The notes below the pieces were generated by a model, which worked only from the letters and a program-made list of their open reading frames with translations, ran no database searches and was not told where the DNA came from. Below are positions 1 through 9,619 of a stretch of 64,000 bases of DNA, in pieces. A program made the position numbers and the translations under genes. How positions within the stretch are numbered: the stretch's first letter is position 1; every line of letters begins with the position of its first letter. Source of the stretch: Brachybacterium sp. EE-P12 (GTDB lineage Bacteria; Actinomycetota; Actinomycetes; Actinomycetales; Dermabacteraceae); assembly GCF_003711805.1 (NCBI RefSeq), contig NZ_QXCP01000004.1, positions 248,001-312,000 of the forward strand, read 5' to 3'.

Positions 1-1894
1 GCCCGGTGTCGTTGACGGCGTAGCCCACCCACGCCCCGACCACCAGCGCGACCCGCACTCGCTGGGCGACAGGATGCGCCTCGTCGAGCGCGACCAGCCG
101 CCGCCACCGCAGCCGGCGCGGCATGAGGATCGCGATCGAGGCGAGCACGGCGAGCACGAGCAGCAGCGCGAGCGCCCAGTAGCCGGTGGCCATCTGGATG
201 TTCTGGGCGAGCTTGCGCACGATCACCGCGACCAGCTCGCCGCTGAGCAGCTCGTCGATGAAGCGTCCCAGGTGGGTGCGGTCCTCGGGCGGCCGCAGCC
301 AGTCCAGGAAGGACACGCCGAGCACCGCCGCCGCTCCGCCCGCACCGAGGGCGAGCACATGCCACACCCGCAGTCGGATCCCGGAGACCAGCAGGGCGAG
401 CAGCCCGAACGCCGGGATGGTCGCGAGGCCCGAGCCGAAGTCCGCGCCCATCGACGGGGCGATGCACACCCCGGCCACCGCGAGCCCCGCCCCGACGGTC
501 CACAGCACCCGTGCCCGCTGCGCGTGCACCACTGTGAACAGGCACAGCAGCGCCATCAGCGCCGCGGCCAGCACCAGCCCGAAGAGGTGGTTGGACAGCC
601 CGTAGAAGCGCCCGCCGGAGATCGGCTGCGCCCCGAGCGGGGAGGAGAGCTGCAGTCGCGACCCGGTCGCCGACTCGAGCAGGACGATCCCCGCGATCAG
701 CGCCGAGGAGAGGCCGACGGGCCCGAACCTGCTGCGCCGCCACGGCCCGGCCAGCACCAGCGCGGACAGCAGCGCGCTTCCGCCCCACACCACGCCGGTC
801 AGCGCGAGCGTCGGGCTCTCCGCCCGCCACCACGGCACGAGCGAGGCGCACAGCCCCACCGGCAGGGCGAGCGGCGCGATCGCGGCGAGGGACCGGCCGA
901 CGGCGGCGAGCCGCGGTCGCCGGGCGAGCGACGGGACCAGCACGATCACGAGGCCGACGACGCCGAGCGCGAGCCAGGACCCGAGCGCTGGGACGGTCGC
1001 GGCGTCGACGAGGCGACCTGCCTCCGACCGGTCCCAGGCGAGCTGCTGGGCGTCGGCGTCCTCGACGCCGCGGAAGGGCTGGCCGGGGATGAGCCCCGCG
1101 GCGCTCGCGTCATGGGAGGAGAGGATCGTGGCGAGCACGTCGGTGACCATCACGACGCCGTTCTGCTTCGTCGCACCGCTGGTCAGCGCCTGGCCGGGCA
1201 GGGCGGTGTCCATCGCGACCTGCAGGCCGACGGTGCGGGAGGCGACCGCGCCGGTGCGCTCGACCGCCTCCGGGTCCTCCGGGTCCGTCGCGGCGACGGA
1301 GACCAGCAGGGTGCGCGGCAGGTCCGCGGCCTCGCAGCCGCCGAGCTCCTCGAGCGTCGCGGCGACCGTGCCGTCGAGCTCCGTGAGCGCCTCCTCGCGG
1401 GCGGGATCGTCGTGATCGGGGAGCGAGGGCGCGACGAGCTCGACGAGGTCTCCGTCGTCGAGCGCCTCGGGGACCTCGGACGGGTAGTCGGTCTCGGCGA
1501 CGGCGACGGGAAGCTGCTCCCACTGGTCCGTCGGAGGGGTCGGGATGCCGCTGGTGCGCGGCGCCTCCTCGGCGAGACCGCGGTAGCCGGTGCGCAGCGT
1601 CTCGAGCCCCTGCCGCTTCGTGGAGACGACGGTGGTGGAGGTGGTGTTCATGGCGCCGAGCCCGGAGCGGTCGGCGAGGCACTGCAGCGCCGGGGTGCTC
1701 TCCGCGTCGATGTCATCCCAGGTCAGCCCGGCAGTCGCGATGACCAGGCGCACCGGCGCATCGGCCTCGGCGGGACCGTCGGCCCGTGAGGAGGCCATCG
1801 GCAGCAGCGTGAGCGCGGCGAGGATGGCGAGCAGCACCGTCCCGAGGGACCGGGGGAGGGAGCGCGGGACGGAGCGAGCAGAGGAGGCGGACAC
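1..1894 (-). CDS. Polytopic membrane protein with phosphatase-like ectodomain (3' end cut off)
   Basis: The reading frame is open from a GTG at 1894 to the window edge, about 631 residues. A signal-anchor (GTVLLAILAALTLLPMASS) is followed by roughly 280 extracytoplasmic residues beginning VRLVIATAGLTWDDIDAEST, then about ten hydrophobic segments. The opening of the ectodomain resembles the start of alkaline-phosphatase-superfamily folds seen in conserved actinobacterial membrane proteins, but I cannot find a full set of metal ligands, so it may be inactive. The substrate is unknown. The GTG lies six bases after a TAGCAT box, so the mRNA is probably leaderless. An in-frame ATG at residue 35 is less likely because it would remove the export signal. 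Confidence 0.6.
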   Translation of the reverse strand, partial: MSASSARSVPRSLPRSLGTVLLAILAALTLLPMASSRADGPAEADAPVRLVIATAGLTWDDIDAESTPALQCLADRSGLGAMNTTSTTVVSTKRQGLETLRTGYRGLAEEAPRTSGIPTPPTDQWEQLPVAVAETDYPSEVPEALDDGDLVELVAPSLPDHDDPAREEALTELDGTVAATLEELGGCEAADLPRTLLVSVAATDPEDPEAVERTGAVASRTVGLQVAMDTALPGQALTSGATKQNGVVMVTDVLATILSSHDASAAGLIPGQPFRGVEDADAQQLAWDRSEAGRLVDAATVPALGSWLALGVVGLVIVLVPSLARRPRLAAVGRSLAAIAPLALPVGLCASLVPWWRAESPTLALTGVVWGGSALLSALVLAGPWRRSRFGPVGLSSALIAGIVLLESATGSRLQLSSPLGAQPISGGRFYGLSNHLFGLVLAAALMALLCLFTVVHAQRARVLWTVGAGLAVAGVCIAPSMGADFGSGLATIPAFGLLALLVSGIRLRVWHVLALGAGGAAAVLGVSFLDWLRPPEDRTHLGRFIDELLSGELVAVIVRKLAQNIQMATGYWALALLLVLAVLASIAILMPRRLRWRRLVALDEAHPVAQRVRVALVVGAWVGYAVNDTG

Positions 1895-1973
1895 GGTCCG
1901 ATGCTACGGGCCGATGCCCGGCGCGGACCCCGGGGTGCACGAGGCCTCCACGTCCTCCGCCTATCGTGTCCTC
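1895..1973. promoter_or_regulatory. Divergent leaderless promoters
   Basis: The 79 bases between the divergent membrane-protein and GntR genes hold two -10-like boxes. TAGCAT on the minus strand (1906-1901) lies six bases before the GTG at 1894. TATCGT on the plus strand (1962-1967) lies six bases before the ATG at 1974. With the usual -10 to +1 distance, transcription would start at each start codon. Neither gene has a Shine-Dalgarno sequence. Confidence 0.55.
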
Positions 1974-2381
1974 ATGCCCTCTCCCCAGCCCCCGTACGAG
2001 CAGGTCCGTCGCGAGATCGTCGAGCAGGTGCGCAGCGGCGAGCTGCGGCCGGGCGACCGACTGCCTGCGATCCGCGCCCATGCCGCGGATCTCGGCCTCG
2101 CCGCCGGCACCGTCGCCCGCGCCTACAAGCTCCTCGAGGAGGCGCAGATCATCGTCACCCGCCGCGGCGCGGGCACCACGATCGCGCCCGGAGCGGTGGC
2201 GCAGGCGCGTCGGGCGGCGGAGCCCGTCCAGCGCGAGGACGGCGGACCCGTCGACGCGGCGCTGCTCTCCCTGTTCGCCGGCCCCGTCGCCGAGGCCCGC
2301 ACCCGCGGCGCGCGCGACGTGGAGATCCTCGCGACCGTGCGGGCGGTGCTCGCGGGGGAGAGCGCGGGCGGGAGCCGATGA
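1974..2381 (+). CDS. GntR-family transcriptional regulator (short YhcF/YtrA-like)
   Basis: A 135-residue regulator. An N-terminal winged helix-turn-helix (residues about 3-72: YEQVRREIVEQVRSGELRPG, then GTVARAYKLLEE) matches GntR DNA-binding domains. The C-terminal part is too short for a FadR or HutC effector domain, as in YhcF/YtrA-type regulators. The start lies six bases after a TATCGT box. The stop overlaps the next gene's ATG (ATGA), so it is probably co-transcribed with the acetyltransferases downstream. Ligand and targets cannot be read from the sequence. Confidence 0.85.
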   Translation: MPSPQPPYEQVRREIVEQVRSGELRPGDRLPAIRAHAADLGLAAGTVARAYKLLEEAQIIVTRRGAGTTIAPGAVAQARRAAEPVQREDGGPVDAALLSLFAGPVAEARTRGARDVEILATVRAVLAGESAGGSR

Positions 2382-2908
2382 GCGCGACGGACGGCGCCGC
2401 TGCGCACCTGGCCGTGCACGACGGCGAGGGCGCGCAGCCCTTCCGGGATCGGGTGCTCGCGCTGTGGCCCCTGGCCTTCGGTCCCGTGGCGGACGCGGAC
2501 GACTGGCGGCACCGCTTCTGGGAGCAGCACCGCACCCGTGCCGAGTTCCGACTGGTCACCGCGGAGCTGGGCGGGGAGCTGGCGGGCTTCGCCTGGGGGT
2601 ACACCGGGCAGCGGGGACAGTGGTGGGCCGACAGGGTCGCTGGTGTGCTGGGCGATGCGGCCGACGCCTGGGTGGGCGGGCACTGGGAGTTCGTCGAGCT
2701 CGCCGTGCACCCCGAGCACCGCCGCCGGGGACTCGGCGGTCTCCTGCACGACGCCCTGCTCGAAGGGCTCCCGCACGGGCGGGCGCTGCTCCAGACCGAC
2801 GAGGCCCCCGACGGAGCCGGCCACAGCCTCTACCGCCGCCGCGGCTGGCAGGTGATCGGCGGCCTCCCCGAGGGGAAGTCCGTGATGGGGAAGCACCTGC
2901 CGGGATGA
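2378..2908 (+). CDS. GNAT-family N-acetyltransferase
   Basis: A 176-residue acetyl-CoA-dependent acyltransferase. The acetyl-CoA loop is visible as ELAVHPEHRRRGLGGLLHDA (an R-x-x-G-x-G/A motif), and LYRRRGW near the end matches the final GNAT helix. The substrate is unknown. It overlaps the GntR stop by four bases (ATGA) and overlaps the next acetyltransferase the same way, which indicates a tightly coupled three-gene operon. Confidence 0.85.
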   Translation: MSATDGAAAHLAVHDGEGAQPFRDRVLALWPLAFGPVADADDWRHRFWEQHRTRAEFRLVTAELGGELAGFAWGYTGQRGQWWADRVAGVLGDAADAWVGGHWEFVELAVHPEHRRRGLGGLLHDALLEGLPHGRALLQTDEAPDGAGHSLYRRRGWQVIGGLPEGKSVMGKHLPG

Positions 2909-3414
2909 TCCGCCTGGAGAGCCTGGGCCCGCCGCATGCCGAGGAGATCCTCGCCGGTCAGGACGAGTCCCTCGCGCGCGAGATCATCGGGCGAAGGTGG
3001 GAGCGGGAGCAGCTCGAGGAGTTCCTCGGCCGCTGCGCGAGCTGGCGGAAGGACGGACCGGTCCAGGAGCTCGCGGCGTTCGAGGGGGACGCCGGGCGGA
3101 TGGTCGGCGGGGGAGGGGTGAACCGGCTCGCGCCGGGTCTTGCGCGGGACCAGGTGGCGCTGACGTACTGGCTGCTCGAACGGGCGCGCGGTCGGGGTTT
3201 CGGGATCCCGCTCGCGTCGGCCGTGGTCGAGCGGGCGCGATCGGTGACCGGGGCGCGGGAGGCAGTCCTCCTGATCTCCCCCGACAACACGGCCTCGCAG
3301 TCCGTCGCCCGCGCTCTCGGCGCCCGACCGACGGGGGAACAGGTGCGGCACCCGGCCGACGGCACCCGTCAGGCGGAGCGCTGGCTGCTGGATCTTCAGC
3401 GGTCCGTGCCCTGA
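2905..3414 (+). CDS. GNAT-family acetyltransferase, RimJ/RimL-like
   Basis: A 169-residue protein starting MIRLESLGPPHAEEIL. YWLLERARGRGFGIPLASAV contains an R-G-x-G acetyl-CoA binding loop, and PDNTASQSVARALGA matches the N-x-x-S-x-x-V/L-x-x-x-G segment of RimJ/RimL-type N-acetyltransferases. Its start overlaps the preceding stop (ATGA). The acceptor substrate is unknown. About 250 bases without a gene follow. Confidence 0.8.
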   Translation: MIRLESLGPPHAEEILAGQDESLAREIIGRRWEREQLEEFLGRCASWRKDGPVQELAAFEGDAGRMVGGGGVNRLAPGLARDQVALTYWLLERARGRGFGIPLASAVVERARSVTGAREAVLLISPDNTASQSVARALGARPTGEQVRHPADGTRQAERWLLDLQRSVP

Positions 3415-3668
3415 GCGGTGCGCGTCGGCGCCGAGCCGATGACGGTGCCGTGGCCGGATGCCCAGGAGCGCCTGACGCGCGCCTGATCCGGACCGCCGGG
3501 GCGACTTGCGGCGCGCGACCTCTCCTCCACAGGCCTCAGCCGTCCACATCCGTCGCTGACCCGCAGCGGCCCGGCGCGTCGAATGTCAGGGTGGTCCCGT
3601 AGGGTGATGACCAGCTGGAACACCCAGCACGGCGGCATCGACGACGAGTCCACGAGGAGGTGGAGGCG
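3415..3668 (+). promoter_or_regulatory. Intergenic region with probable promoter of the HNH gene
   Basis: No gene is visible in these 254 bases. A TAGGGT box at 3599-3604 could serve as the -10 element for the HNH gene, leaving a leader of about 60 bases. A strong Shine-Dalgarno run (GAGGAGGTGGAGG) lies just before 3669. I see no convincing -35 element. Confidence 0.3.
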
Positions 3669-5261
3669 ATGACCACGACGGACCTCGGCCCTGTGGCGTC
3701 CTCCACCCGCGCGCGGCGTCCCGGCGACCGCCGCCCGGCCTCGCGCGCCGCAACCGCCCCGCCCCGCGCCCGGGTGCGGGCACGCGCACCCCTCACCGAG
3801 GACTCCCTCCTGCGCCGCGGCGCCGTCGAGCCCGGAGGCGCCGACGCCCGGACCATCGCCCGCCTGCTCGAGGAGGAGCGGGAGGACTCCCGGCGCCATG
3901 CTCGCCGGCTGCGGGACCTCGCTCCCTTCTGGATCGACCACGAGGACCCCGACCTCGACGACGACCGCGAGGAGCGCAGCCTCGCCGTCGCGATCGCGAC
4001 CCGCACCACGACCGCGATCGCCTCCTACCGGATCAACGACGCGCACACCGCCGTCACCGAGATGCCCGCGACCTTCGAGCGCCTCGCCGACGGTGACATG
4101 CCCGTCGAGTGGCACACGCGGATGATGAAGGCAGTCCGCGACCTCACCCCCGTCCAGCGCTCCCAGGTCGACGAGATCGTCGCCTCCTGGGACCTCGCCT
4201 CCATTCCCGCGGACCGCTTCCGCGACGAGCTGCGCCAGCTGCGTTCCTGGTTCGATCGCGAGCCGGCCACGAAGCGTCCCGAGGAGATGCGGGACGTGAC
4301 GCTCGAGAACTCGGGGCACGACGACGGCACGGCCTGCCTGCGCATCACCGGCCCCATCCCCGAGATCCTGGATCTCGCCCGGCGCCTCGACCTCTCCGCG
4401 AAGGCGGTCCAGGCCCAGCAGCGCCGCGCACTCGAGCAGGACGGGCCGATCCCCTTCGACCTCGACGGCGACGTGGCCCGCGACGCGAGGGCCATGACCC
4501 TCGCCGCGCTGCGCTACGCGATCCTGCTGCGCACCCAGCTCGACACGGGCGGCGTCGAGGTGCCCGCGCCGCGCCACCGCGTCAACGTCGTCATCCCGGT
4601 GCTCACCCTGATGGGCCTCGCAGACACCCCTGCACTGTACGACGGGATCCACCCGCTGCCCGCTCAGATGGCCCGCGACCTCGCCGCCGCCGAGCCCGTC
4701 TGGTACCGCGTGTTCGCCGACCCGCTGAAGGGGCGGTACCTCCCGGTGCCGCCCGACCGCTACCGCCCCTCCGCCGCGCAGGTGGAGCACCTCCGGCTGC
4801 AGGACCCGCGCTGCGCGGTCCCCGGCTGCATGCACCCCACCACCGATGATGCCGAGAACGACCACATCGAGGAGTTCGACCACGCCGATCCCACCCGTGG
4901 TGGGCCCACTGACCTGAACAACCTCCATCGGCTCCACTGGAAGCATCACGATCTCAAGACCGCCGGCCGCATCGACCCCGTCCGGGAGCCCGACGGCTCG
5001 ACGACCTGGACGGTCGGCTCCCCGGTGCTGATCACCACCCGCGTCGCCCCTCGCGGTGACCTCGCCGCGCCCCATCACGCCCGGGCGCTCATGGAGTCGT
5101 GGGAGGAGTACTGCTGGCACCGGGACCTCGACCAGATGCAGGCGAACGGCGAGATCGACCGGATCCTGCAGGAATGGGGACCGGCGGACCCGCTGCACGA
5201 CCCGCCGCCCGACCCCGACGAGGAGAACCGCGAGTACTGGGAGCAGGACCCGCCGTTCTGA
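3669..5261 (+). CDS. DUF222 / HNH endonuclease family protein
   Basis: A 530-residue protein with an N-terminal DUF222 region (about residues 40-330) and a C-terminal HNH nuclease signature (about 380-440): CAVPGC, then NDHIEEFDH, then NLHRLHWKHHDLKTAG. Many actinobacterial genomes carry several such proteins, and their role is unsettled. The ATG at 3669 is preferred because GGAGGTGGAGGCG precedes it at good spacing. An in-frame GTG at 3660 would add three residues. The tail is rich in Asp, Glu and Pro. Confidence 0.85.
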   Translation: MTTTDLGPVASSTRARRPGDRRPASRAATAPPRARVRARAPLTEDSLLRRGAVEPGGADARTIARLLEEEREDSRRHARRLRDLAPFWIDHEDPDLDDDREERSLAVAIATRTTTAIASYRINDAHTAVTEMPATFERLADGDMPVEWHTRMMKAVRDLTPVQRSQVDEIVASWDLASIPADRFRDELRQLRSWFDREPATKRPEEMRDVTLENSGHDDGTACLRITGPIPEILDLARRLDLSAKAVQAQQRRALEQDGPIPFDLDGDVARDARAMTLAALRYAILLRTQLDTGGVEVPAPRHRVNVVIPVLTLMGLADTPALYDGIHPLPAQMARDLAAAEPVWYRVFADPLKGRYLPVPPDRYRPSAAQVEHLRLQDPRCAVPGCMHPTTDDAENDHIEEFDHADPTRGGPTDLNNLHRLHWKHHDLKTAGRIDPVREPDGSTTWTVGSPVLITTRVAPRGDLAAPHHARALMESWEEYCWHRDLDQMQANGEIDRILQEWGPADPLHDPPPDPDEENREYWEQDPPF

Positions 5262-5304
5262 TCCGTCCATCTCGCGGCGCGTACACCCGAGTACCCTTCC
5301 CTCC

Positions 5305-6282
5305 ATGCGGTACGGATTCCTCGGTCCCGAGACGACCTTCACCCACCAGGCACTCCTCCAGGCGCTCACGGAGATCCCCGAGGAGTTCCGCGCCGAGGAG
5401 CCCGAGCTGGTGCCCTTCGCCTCGGTCGCCACCGCCACCACCGATCTGCTCGCCGGGGAGATCGACGCGCTCATGGCGCCGATCGAGAACTCCGTCGAGG
5501 GCGGTGTCTCCGGCACGCTCGACGTGCTCGCCGCGACCGACTCGATCACCATCGTCGCCGAGCAGACCGTGCAGATCACCTTCGTGCTCGCCGCCCGCGA
5601 GGAGACCGCGCTCGAGCAGCTGACCACCGTCTCCTCCCACCCCCACGCTCAGGCGCAGGTGCAGGGCTGGCTGCGGGAGAACGTGTCCGGCGCGCACATC
5701 GCCGCCGCCTCGTCGACCGCCGCCGCGGCCCGTGACCTCGCCGCGATGAGCGAGGACGAGGCCTGGGGCCGCGCCGCCGTCTGCTCCCCGCTGGCCGCCG
5801 AGCACTTCGGCCTCGCCGTCCTCGCCGAGGGCATCGAGGACCACGCCGGTGCGATCACCCGCTTCGTGCTCGTCACCCGCGAGGGCAGGATCCCCGCCCG
5901 CACCGGCACCGACAAGACCACCGTCGTGATCCAGCTGCCGCACAACCGCTCCGGCGCGCTCCTCGAGGCGCTCGAGATCCTCGGCTCCAACGGCGTGAAC
6001 ATGTCCCGGATCGAGTCGCGCCCGATCGGCGACTTCCTGGGCAGGTACTCCTTCTCCCTCGACCTCGAGGGGCACATCGAGGACCGCCGCGTCGCCGCTG
6101 CCCTGCGCTCCCTGCACCGGCTCTGCCCCGTCGTGCACTACCTGGGCTCCTACCCTCGCACCGACGGCGGCTCCACCGAGGTGCGCGAGGACTACGCCGA
6201 TCACGCCTACGACGAGGCCCATGTGTGGCTCGAGCGTCTGGCCGGCATGATCACCCCCACCGATCCGACCACGGAGATCTGA
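5305..6282 (+). CDS. pheA: Prephenate dehydratase
   Basis: A monofunctional 325-residue prephenate dehydratase, converting prephenate to phenylpyruvate for phenylalanine synthesis. The catalytic domain starts YGFLGPETTFTHQAL and contains PIENSVEGGV and the TRF motif (GAITRFVLV). A C-terminal ACT domain carries the phenylalanine-binding elements GALLEALEILGSNGVNM and ESRP, so feedback inhibition by phenylalanine is expected. The ATG lies seven bases after TACCCT (5292-5297), a leaderless arrangement. A small YdeI-like gene starts two bases after the stop. Confidence 0.95.
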   Translation: MRYGFLGPETTFTHQALLQALTEIPEEFRAEEPELVPFASVATATTDLLAGEIDALMAPIENSVEGGVSGTLDVLAATDSITIVAEQTVQITFVLAAREETALEQLTTVSSHPHAQAQVQGWLRENVSGAHIAAASSTAAAARDLAAMSEDEAWGRAAVCSPLAAEHFGLAVLAEGIEDHAGAITRFVLVTREGRIPARTGTDKTTVVIQLPHNRSGALLEALEILGSNGVNMSRIESRPIGDFLGRYSFSLDLEGHIEDRRVAAALRSLHRLCPVVHYLGSYPRTDGGSTEVREDYADHAYDEAHVWLERLAGMITPTDPTTEI

Positions 6283-6283
6283 G

Positions 6284-6823
6284 ATGGCACCCAAGGCCCC
6301 CGTCACCGTCACCGGCACCGCCGCAGTGCGCGCGATCGACGAGCGGCTGATCCTGCCGCTGCCCCAGGAGGCCAGCGCGCAGCTGCCCTCCCGCGGTCAG
6401 GTCGCCGTCCACGCCGTGCTCGGCGGGCATGAGCGCGACGCCGTCGTCGAGCCCGACGGGCGCCGTGGGCACTGGCTGGACCTGCCCGCGCAGCTGGTCC
6501 GCGACCTCGACCTGCGCGAGGGCGGCGAGGTCGAGTTCACCCTCACCACCACGAAGGACTGGCCGGAGCCGGAGGTCCCCGACGACCTCGCCGACGCGCT
6601 CGAGAGCGCCGACGACCTCGCCGGGACGTGGCCGTCTCTGACCCCGATGGCGCGCTGGGAATGGGTGCGCTGGATCGGCGCGACCCGCAGCGAGGAGACC
6701 CGCGCGAAGCGGGTCGACGTCTCGATCGACAAGCTCCGAGCCGGCTCGCGCCGCCCCTGCTGCTTCGACCTCTCCTCCTGCACCGATCCGGAGCTCGCCC
6801 GCAGCGGCAAGCTGCGTGACTGA
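6284..6823 (+). CDS. YdeI/OmpD-associated family protein with DUF1905 domain
   Basis: A 179-residue protein. Residues about 5-90 fit the DUF1905 beta fold (GHWLDLPAQLVRDLDLREGG). The C-terminal part (MARWEWVRWIGATRSEETRA, then RVDVSIDKLRAGSRRPCCFD) fits the helical YdeI/OmpD-associated domain, found in small cytoplasmic bacterial proteins of unknown biochemical role. It starts two bases after pheA and is probably co-transcribed with it, though no functional link is evident. It ends 14 bases from the convergent beta-helix gene. Confidence 0.75.
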   Translation: MAPKAPVTVTGTAAVRAIDERLILPLPQEASAQLPSRGQVAVHAVLGGHERDAVVEPDGRRGHWLDLPAQLVRDLDLREGGEVEFTLTTTKDWPEPEVPDDLADALESADDLAGTWPSLTPMARWEWVRWIGATRSEETRAKRVDVSIDKLRAGSRRPCCFDLSSCTDPELARSGKLRD

Positions 6824-6837
6824 GCAGCGCTGTTCCG

Positions 6838-8376
6838 TCAGCCGCCGCGCCGCCACATCTCGTCGTTGTGCGGCCCTGCCTCGAGCGAGCCGTTCTCCTC
6901 GATCACGAAGCGGCGGTCTCCGGGCGGGAGGCTGCCCACGAGGAAGCCGAGCGGCGAGTCGATGCGGTTGGTGCCCTCGAGCACCAGGCGCCCGCCGAGC
7001 GTGAGGTCGACGGCGTGATCGAGGCCCTGACCGAAGGAGCTGTCGCGCACGATCACCTGCCCCGCCGACGGGGCGGCTCCGGCCACCCAGATCCCCACGA
7101 CCGGCTCGCCGCCGTCGTTCGTGCCCTCCGCCGCGGCGGGCGAGAAGGTGCAGCGGTCGAAGACGACCCGGCGGGGGTTGTTCAGCGCGGCGGCGTCGAA
7201 GGAGTAGGTCTGCTGGATCCGCACCCCGGCGAGGATCTCGGCTCTCGGGGTACCGACGCGGGTGCCGTGGGCGCGGAAGTCGCAGCGGGTGAAGGTGACG
7301 TCGTCGCCGCGATGGACCACGCGCGGCACGATCCCCTCGGAGCCGTCCTTGCCGTGCAGCTCGCAGTCGGTGACCTCGATCGTGCCGTTCAGGCCCATCA
7401 TCGTGAACCCCGAGCGGAAGGCGCTGTCGGTGATGACGGCGCGCCCGCCGTCCCCGCACTCGATGTCGGTGGGGCGGGTGTGCGGGCCGTCCTCGACGAT
7501 CGCGTCGTCGATCTCGAAGTCGCCGTGGAAGCGGCCGTTGGAGAGGGTGTCGAGCTCGATGTCGATGTGGGCGCCGGTGAACTCGCCCCCGCCCCGGTAG
7601 CCGCGCAGGCGCACCCGGTTGTCCCCGCCGGTGATCGTCAGCCCGCCGCGGAAGCAGTCCACCCCACGCAGGTTCGTGATCGTGGCGTCGGTGGCGGTCC
7701 ACAGGTGGATGCCGTCGGAGACCGAGTTCATGACCGTCACGTCCGCGATCTCCACGACCTGGCGGTGCGGGGTGTCCTTCTGGCCGTTGAGGAAGATCAG
7801 CGAGGACTGCTCCTGCTCGTAGGCGCGGAAGGCGCCCTGCTCCTGGATCGCGCCGTCGACCGTGAGGTTCCGCAGCACGATCGCCCGGGCGTGCTCCTGC
7901 GCGGTCTGCGCCGGCCGGTGCTGGGTGGTGAGGGTCCGCACCCCGTTCTCGTGGCCGGCGGGGCGGAGGATGCGAGCCCCGTTGCCCTCGAGGGTCAGGC
8001 CGTGCTGGATGTCGACGCTCGAGACGAGATACACGGCGTCACGGCGCAGCTCCACGGTGCCGACGCCCTCCTCGCGCACCGCATCGATCGCGGCCTGCAG
8101 CGCGGCGGTGTCGTCGTTCACCCCGTCGCCGACGGCGCCGAACTCCTCCGGGGTGTGGACGCGGTCGAGCCCGGCCTCGGCGGAGGCGCTCTCCGGAGCG
8201 CCGTCCGTGGTCGGGAGGTCGACGGGATCGGCCGGGGAGGGGTCCGCGGCGGTGGGGGTCTCCGCCTCGCTGCTGCCCGCGGCGGCGAGCACGGCCGCGA
8301 CGCCGCCGGTCACAGCGGCGGTGCCGAGGAGCCGTCGCCGGGAGGGGCGGGAGGAGTCGGGGTTCACGGTGCCCAT
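6838..8376 (-). CDS. Tat-exported right-handed beta-helix protein (pectate-lyase superfamily)
   Basis: 512 residues. The N-terminus has a twin-arginine signal (SRRRLLGTAAVTGGVAAVLA). After a Pro/Asp/Ala-rich linker, VHTPEEFGAVGDGVNDDTAA and the following ALQAAIDA are typical of the pectate-lyase-3 / tailspike beta-helix family. Repeating short strands (such as VVEIADVTVMNSVSDGIHLW) run to the end. Families of this type are polysaccharide lyases or hydrolases, but I cannot assign catalytic residues or a substrate. The ATG lies seven bases after TAGGAT on the minus strand. Confidence 0.8.
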   Translation of the reverse strand: MGTVNPDSSRPSRRRLLGTAAVTGGVAAVLAAAGSSEAETPTAADPSPADPVDLPTTDGAPESASAEAGLDRVHTPEEFGAVGDGVNDDTAALQAAIDAVREEGVGTVELRRDAVYLVSSVDIQHGLTLEGNGARILRPAGHENGVRTLTTQHRPAQTAQEHARAIVLRNLTVDGAIQEQGAFRAYEQEQSSLIFLNGQKDTPHRQVVEIADVTVMNSVSDGIHLWTATDATITNLRGVDCFRGGLTITGGDNRVRLRGYRGGGEFTGAHIDIELDTLSNGRFHGDFEIDDAIVEDGPHTRPTDIECGDGGRAVITDSAFRSGFTMMGLNGTIEVTDCELHGKDGSEGIVPRVVHRGDDVTFTRCDFRAHGTRVGTPRAEILAGVRIQQTYSFDAAALNNPRRVVFDRCTFSPAAAEGTNDGGEPVVGIWVAGAAPSAGQVIVRDSSFGQGLDHAVDLTLGGRLVLEGTNRIDSPLGFLVGSLPPGDRRFVIEENGSLEAGPHNDEMWRRGG

Positions 8377-8458
8377 GAGGCGGATCCTAGCCGTGCCGAC
8401 GAGGCGAATGAAGGGCTCTCAGACCTTACCGACGGGTCTCCGCAGCCCGGCCGTCAGC

Positions 8459-9619
8459 TCACGCCCGCGAGGGGTCGGTGCCCTCCGGGACGCGCAGTCG
8501 CAGCACGCCCGGATCGACGGTCGCGATGAGATGCGTGGCCGCGATGTCCGTGTCCCCGTCGAGCTGCACGGGCTGCGCCTTGGTGGTGGTCACCCGCACG
8601 CCGGGGGTCAGATAGCGCTCCATCGTGGACAGCTTCGGGCCCACCTTCGGCACCAGCTTCGGGTTGATCACCTGGGTGGCGACCTGGCTGAACCCCGCGG
8701 CGCCGCGCCAGCCGGCCACGACGACCTCGAGCCGTCCGTTGTCGATCGTCGCATCGGGCATCAGCACGAACCCGCCGGGCAGCCTGCCGACGTTGCCCAG
8801 CAGCACGGTGCGGGCCTTGTGCGCGTGACGCGACTCGTCGGGCAGCTCGACGACCACGTCGACGGAACGACCCAGCACGGTGCGGACCCCGCCGAGGATG
8901 TATGCGATCCAGCCGATGCGCTTCTTCATCCGAGGGTCCGTGTACCCGATCATCTCGGCGTCGGCGCCGAAGCCGGCGATCACGAGGAAGATCTGCCGGG
9001 GCGCGGCGAGCGCGGCGCCGGGGGAGTCCCCGAACCGCAGCCAGCCGACATCCACCTGGTGGTCCTTCCCCGTGAGGGCGGCGACCATCGCGGCGGCGGG
9101 GTCCTCGAGCGGGAGGTCGATGTTGCGTGCCAGGAGGTTCCCGGTGCCGGAGGGGATGATGCCCATGCGGGTGTCGGTGCCGGCGAGCTCTGCGGCGACC
9201 ATCCGCACGGTGCCGTCGCCGCCCGCGGCCATGACGAGGTCCGCGCCGTCGGCGACCGCCTGCCGTGCCTGCCCGCGCCCGGGATCGTCGATCGTGGTCT
9301 CGTAGAACACGGTCTCGGCGCCCTCGACCCGCTCGATCACGTCGGAGATCTGCCGGCGGAACGCCGCGGTGCTGGCGAACTTCGAGGGGTTCAGCACCAC
9401 CGCGATCCGGCGCAGGCGACCGGTGCCGGCCCCGATCCCCGCAGGTTCGCCCGACGGCGGGTGCTCGCGCTCGCCCGCCCTCGCGTCGGCGGCGGTGCGC
9501 AGCACGGCCAGCTCCCGTCGATGACGGCCCAGCCGGCTCAGCACCACCACCAGCAGCACGATGGCGACGATCGTGGTGACCACCGAGACGATGCTCAGCA
9601 CGAGGAGGGTCAGATCCAT
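8459..9619 (-). CDS. Diacylglycerol/lipid kinase family protein, membrane-anchored
   Basis: 386 residues. An N-terminal transmembrane helix (residues about 3-28, rich in V/I/L) precedes a lipid-kinase catalytic domain from about residue 70 ([18 protein letters not shown]; nucleotide-binding [31 protein letters not shown]). Such enzymes phosphorylate diacylglycerol or related lipids with ATP at the inner membrane face; the exact lipid is unknown. The ATG lies six bases after a minus-strand TAGTCT box. It is divergent from serS with 50 bases between the start codons. Confidence 0.9.
   Translation of the reverse strand: MDLTLLVLSIVSVVTTIVAIVLLVVVLSRLGRHRRELAVLRTAADARAGEREHPPSGEPAGIGAGTGRLRRIAVVLNPSKFASTAAFRRQISDVIERVEGAETVFYETTIDDPGRGQARQAVADGADLVMAAGGDGTVRMVAAELAGTDTRMGIIPSGTGNLLARNIDLPLEDPAAAMVAALTGKDHQVDVGWLRFGDSPGAALAAPRQIFLVIAGFGADAEMIGYTDPRMKKRIGWIAYILGGVRTVLGRSVDVVVELPDESRHAHKARTVLLGNVGRLPGGFVLMPDATIDNGRLEVVVAGWRGAAGFSQVATQVINPKLVPKVGPKLSTMERYLTPGVRVTTTKAQPVQLDGDTDIAATHLIATVDPGVLRLRVPEGTDPSRA

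Noticed and set aside
74-1789. A 571-codon plus-strand frame at the left end
   Set aside because: It is Arg/Gly/Glu-rich and domain-free. The opposite strand reads as a signal peptide, ectodomain and regular membrane helices.
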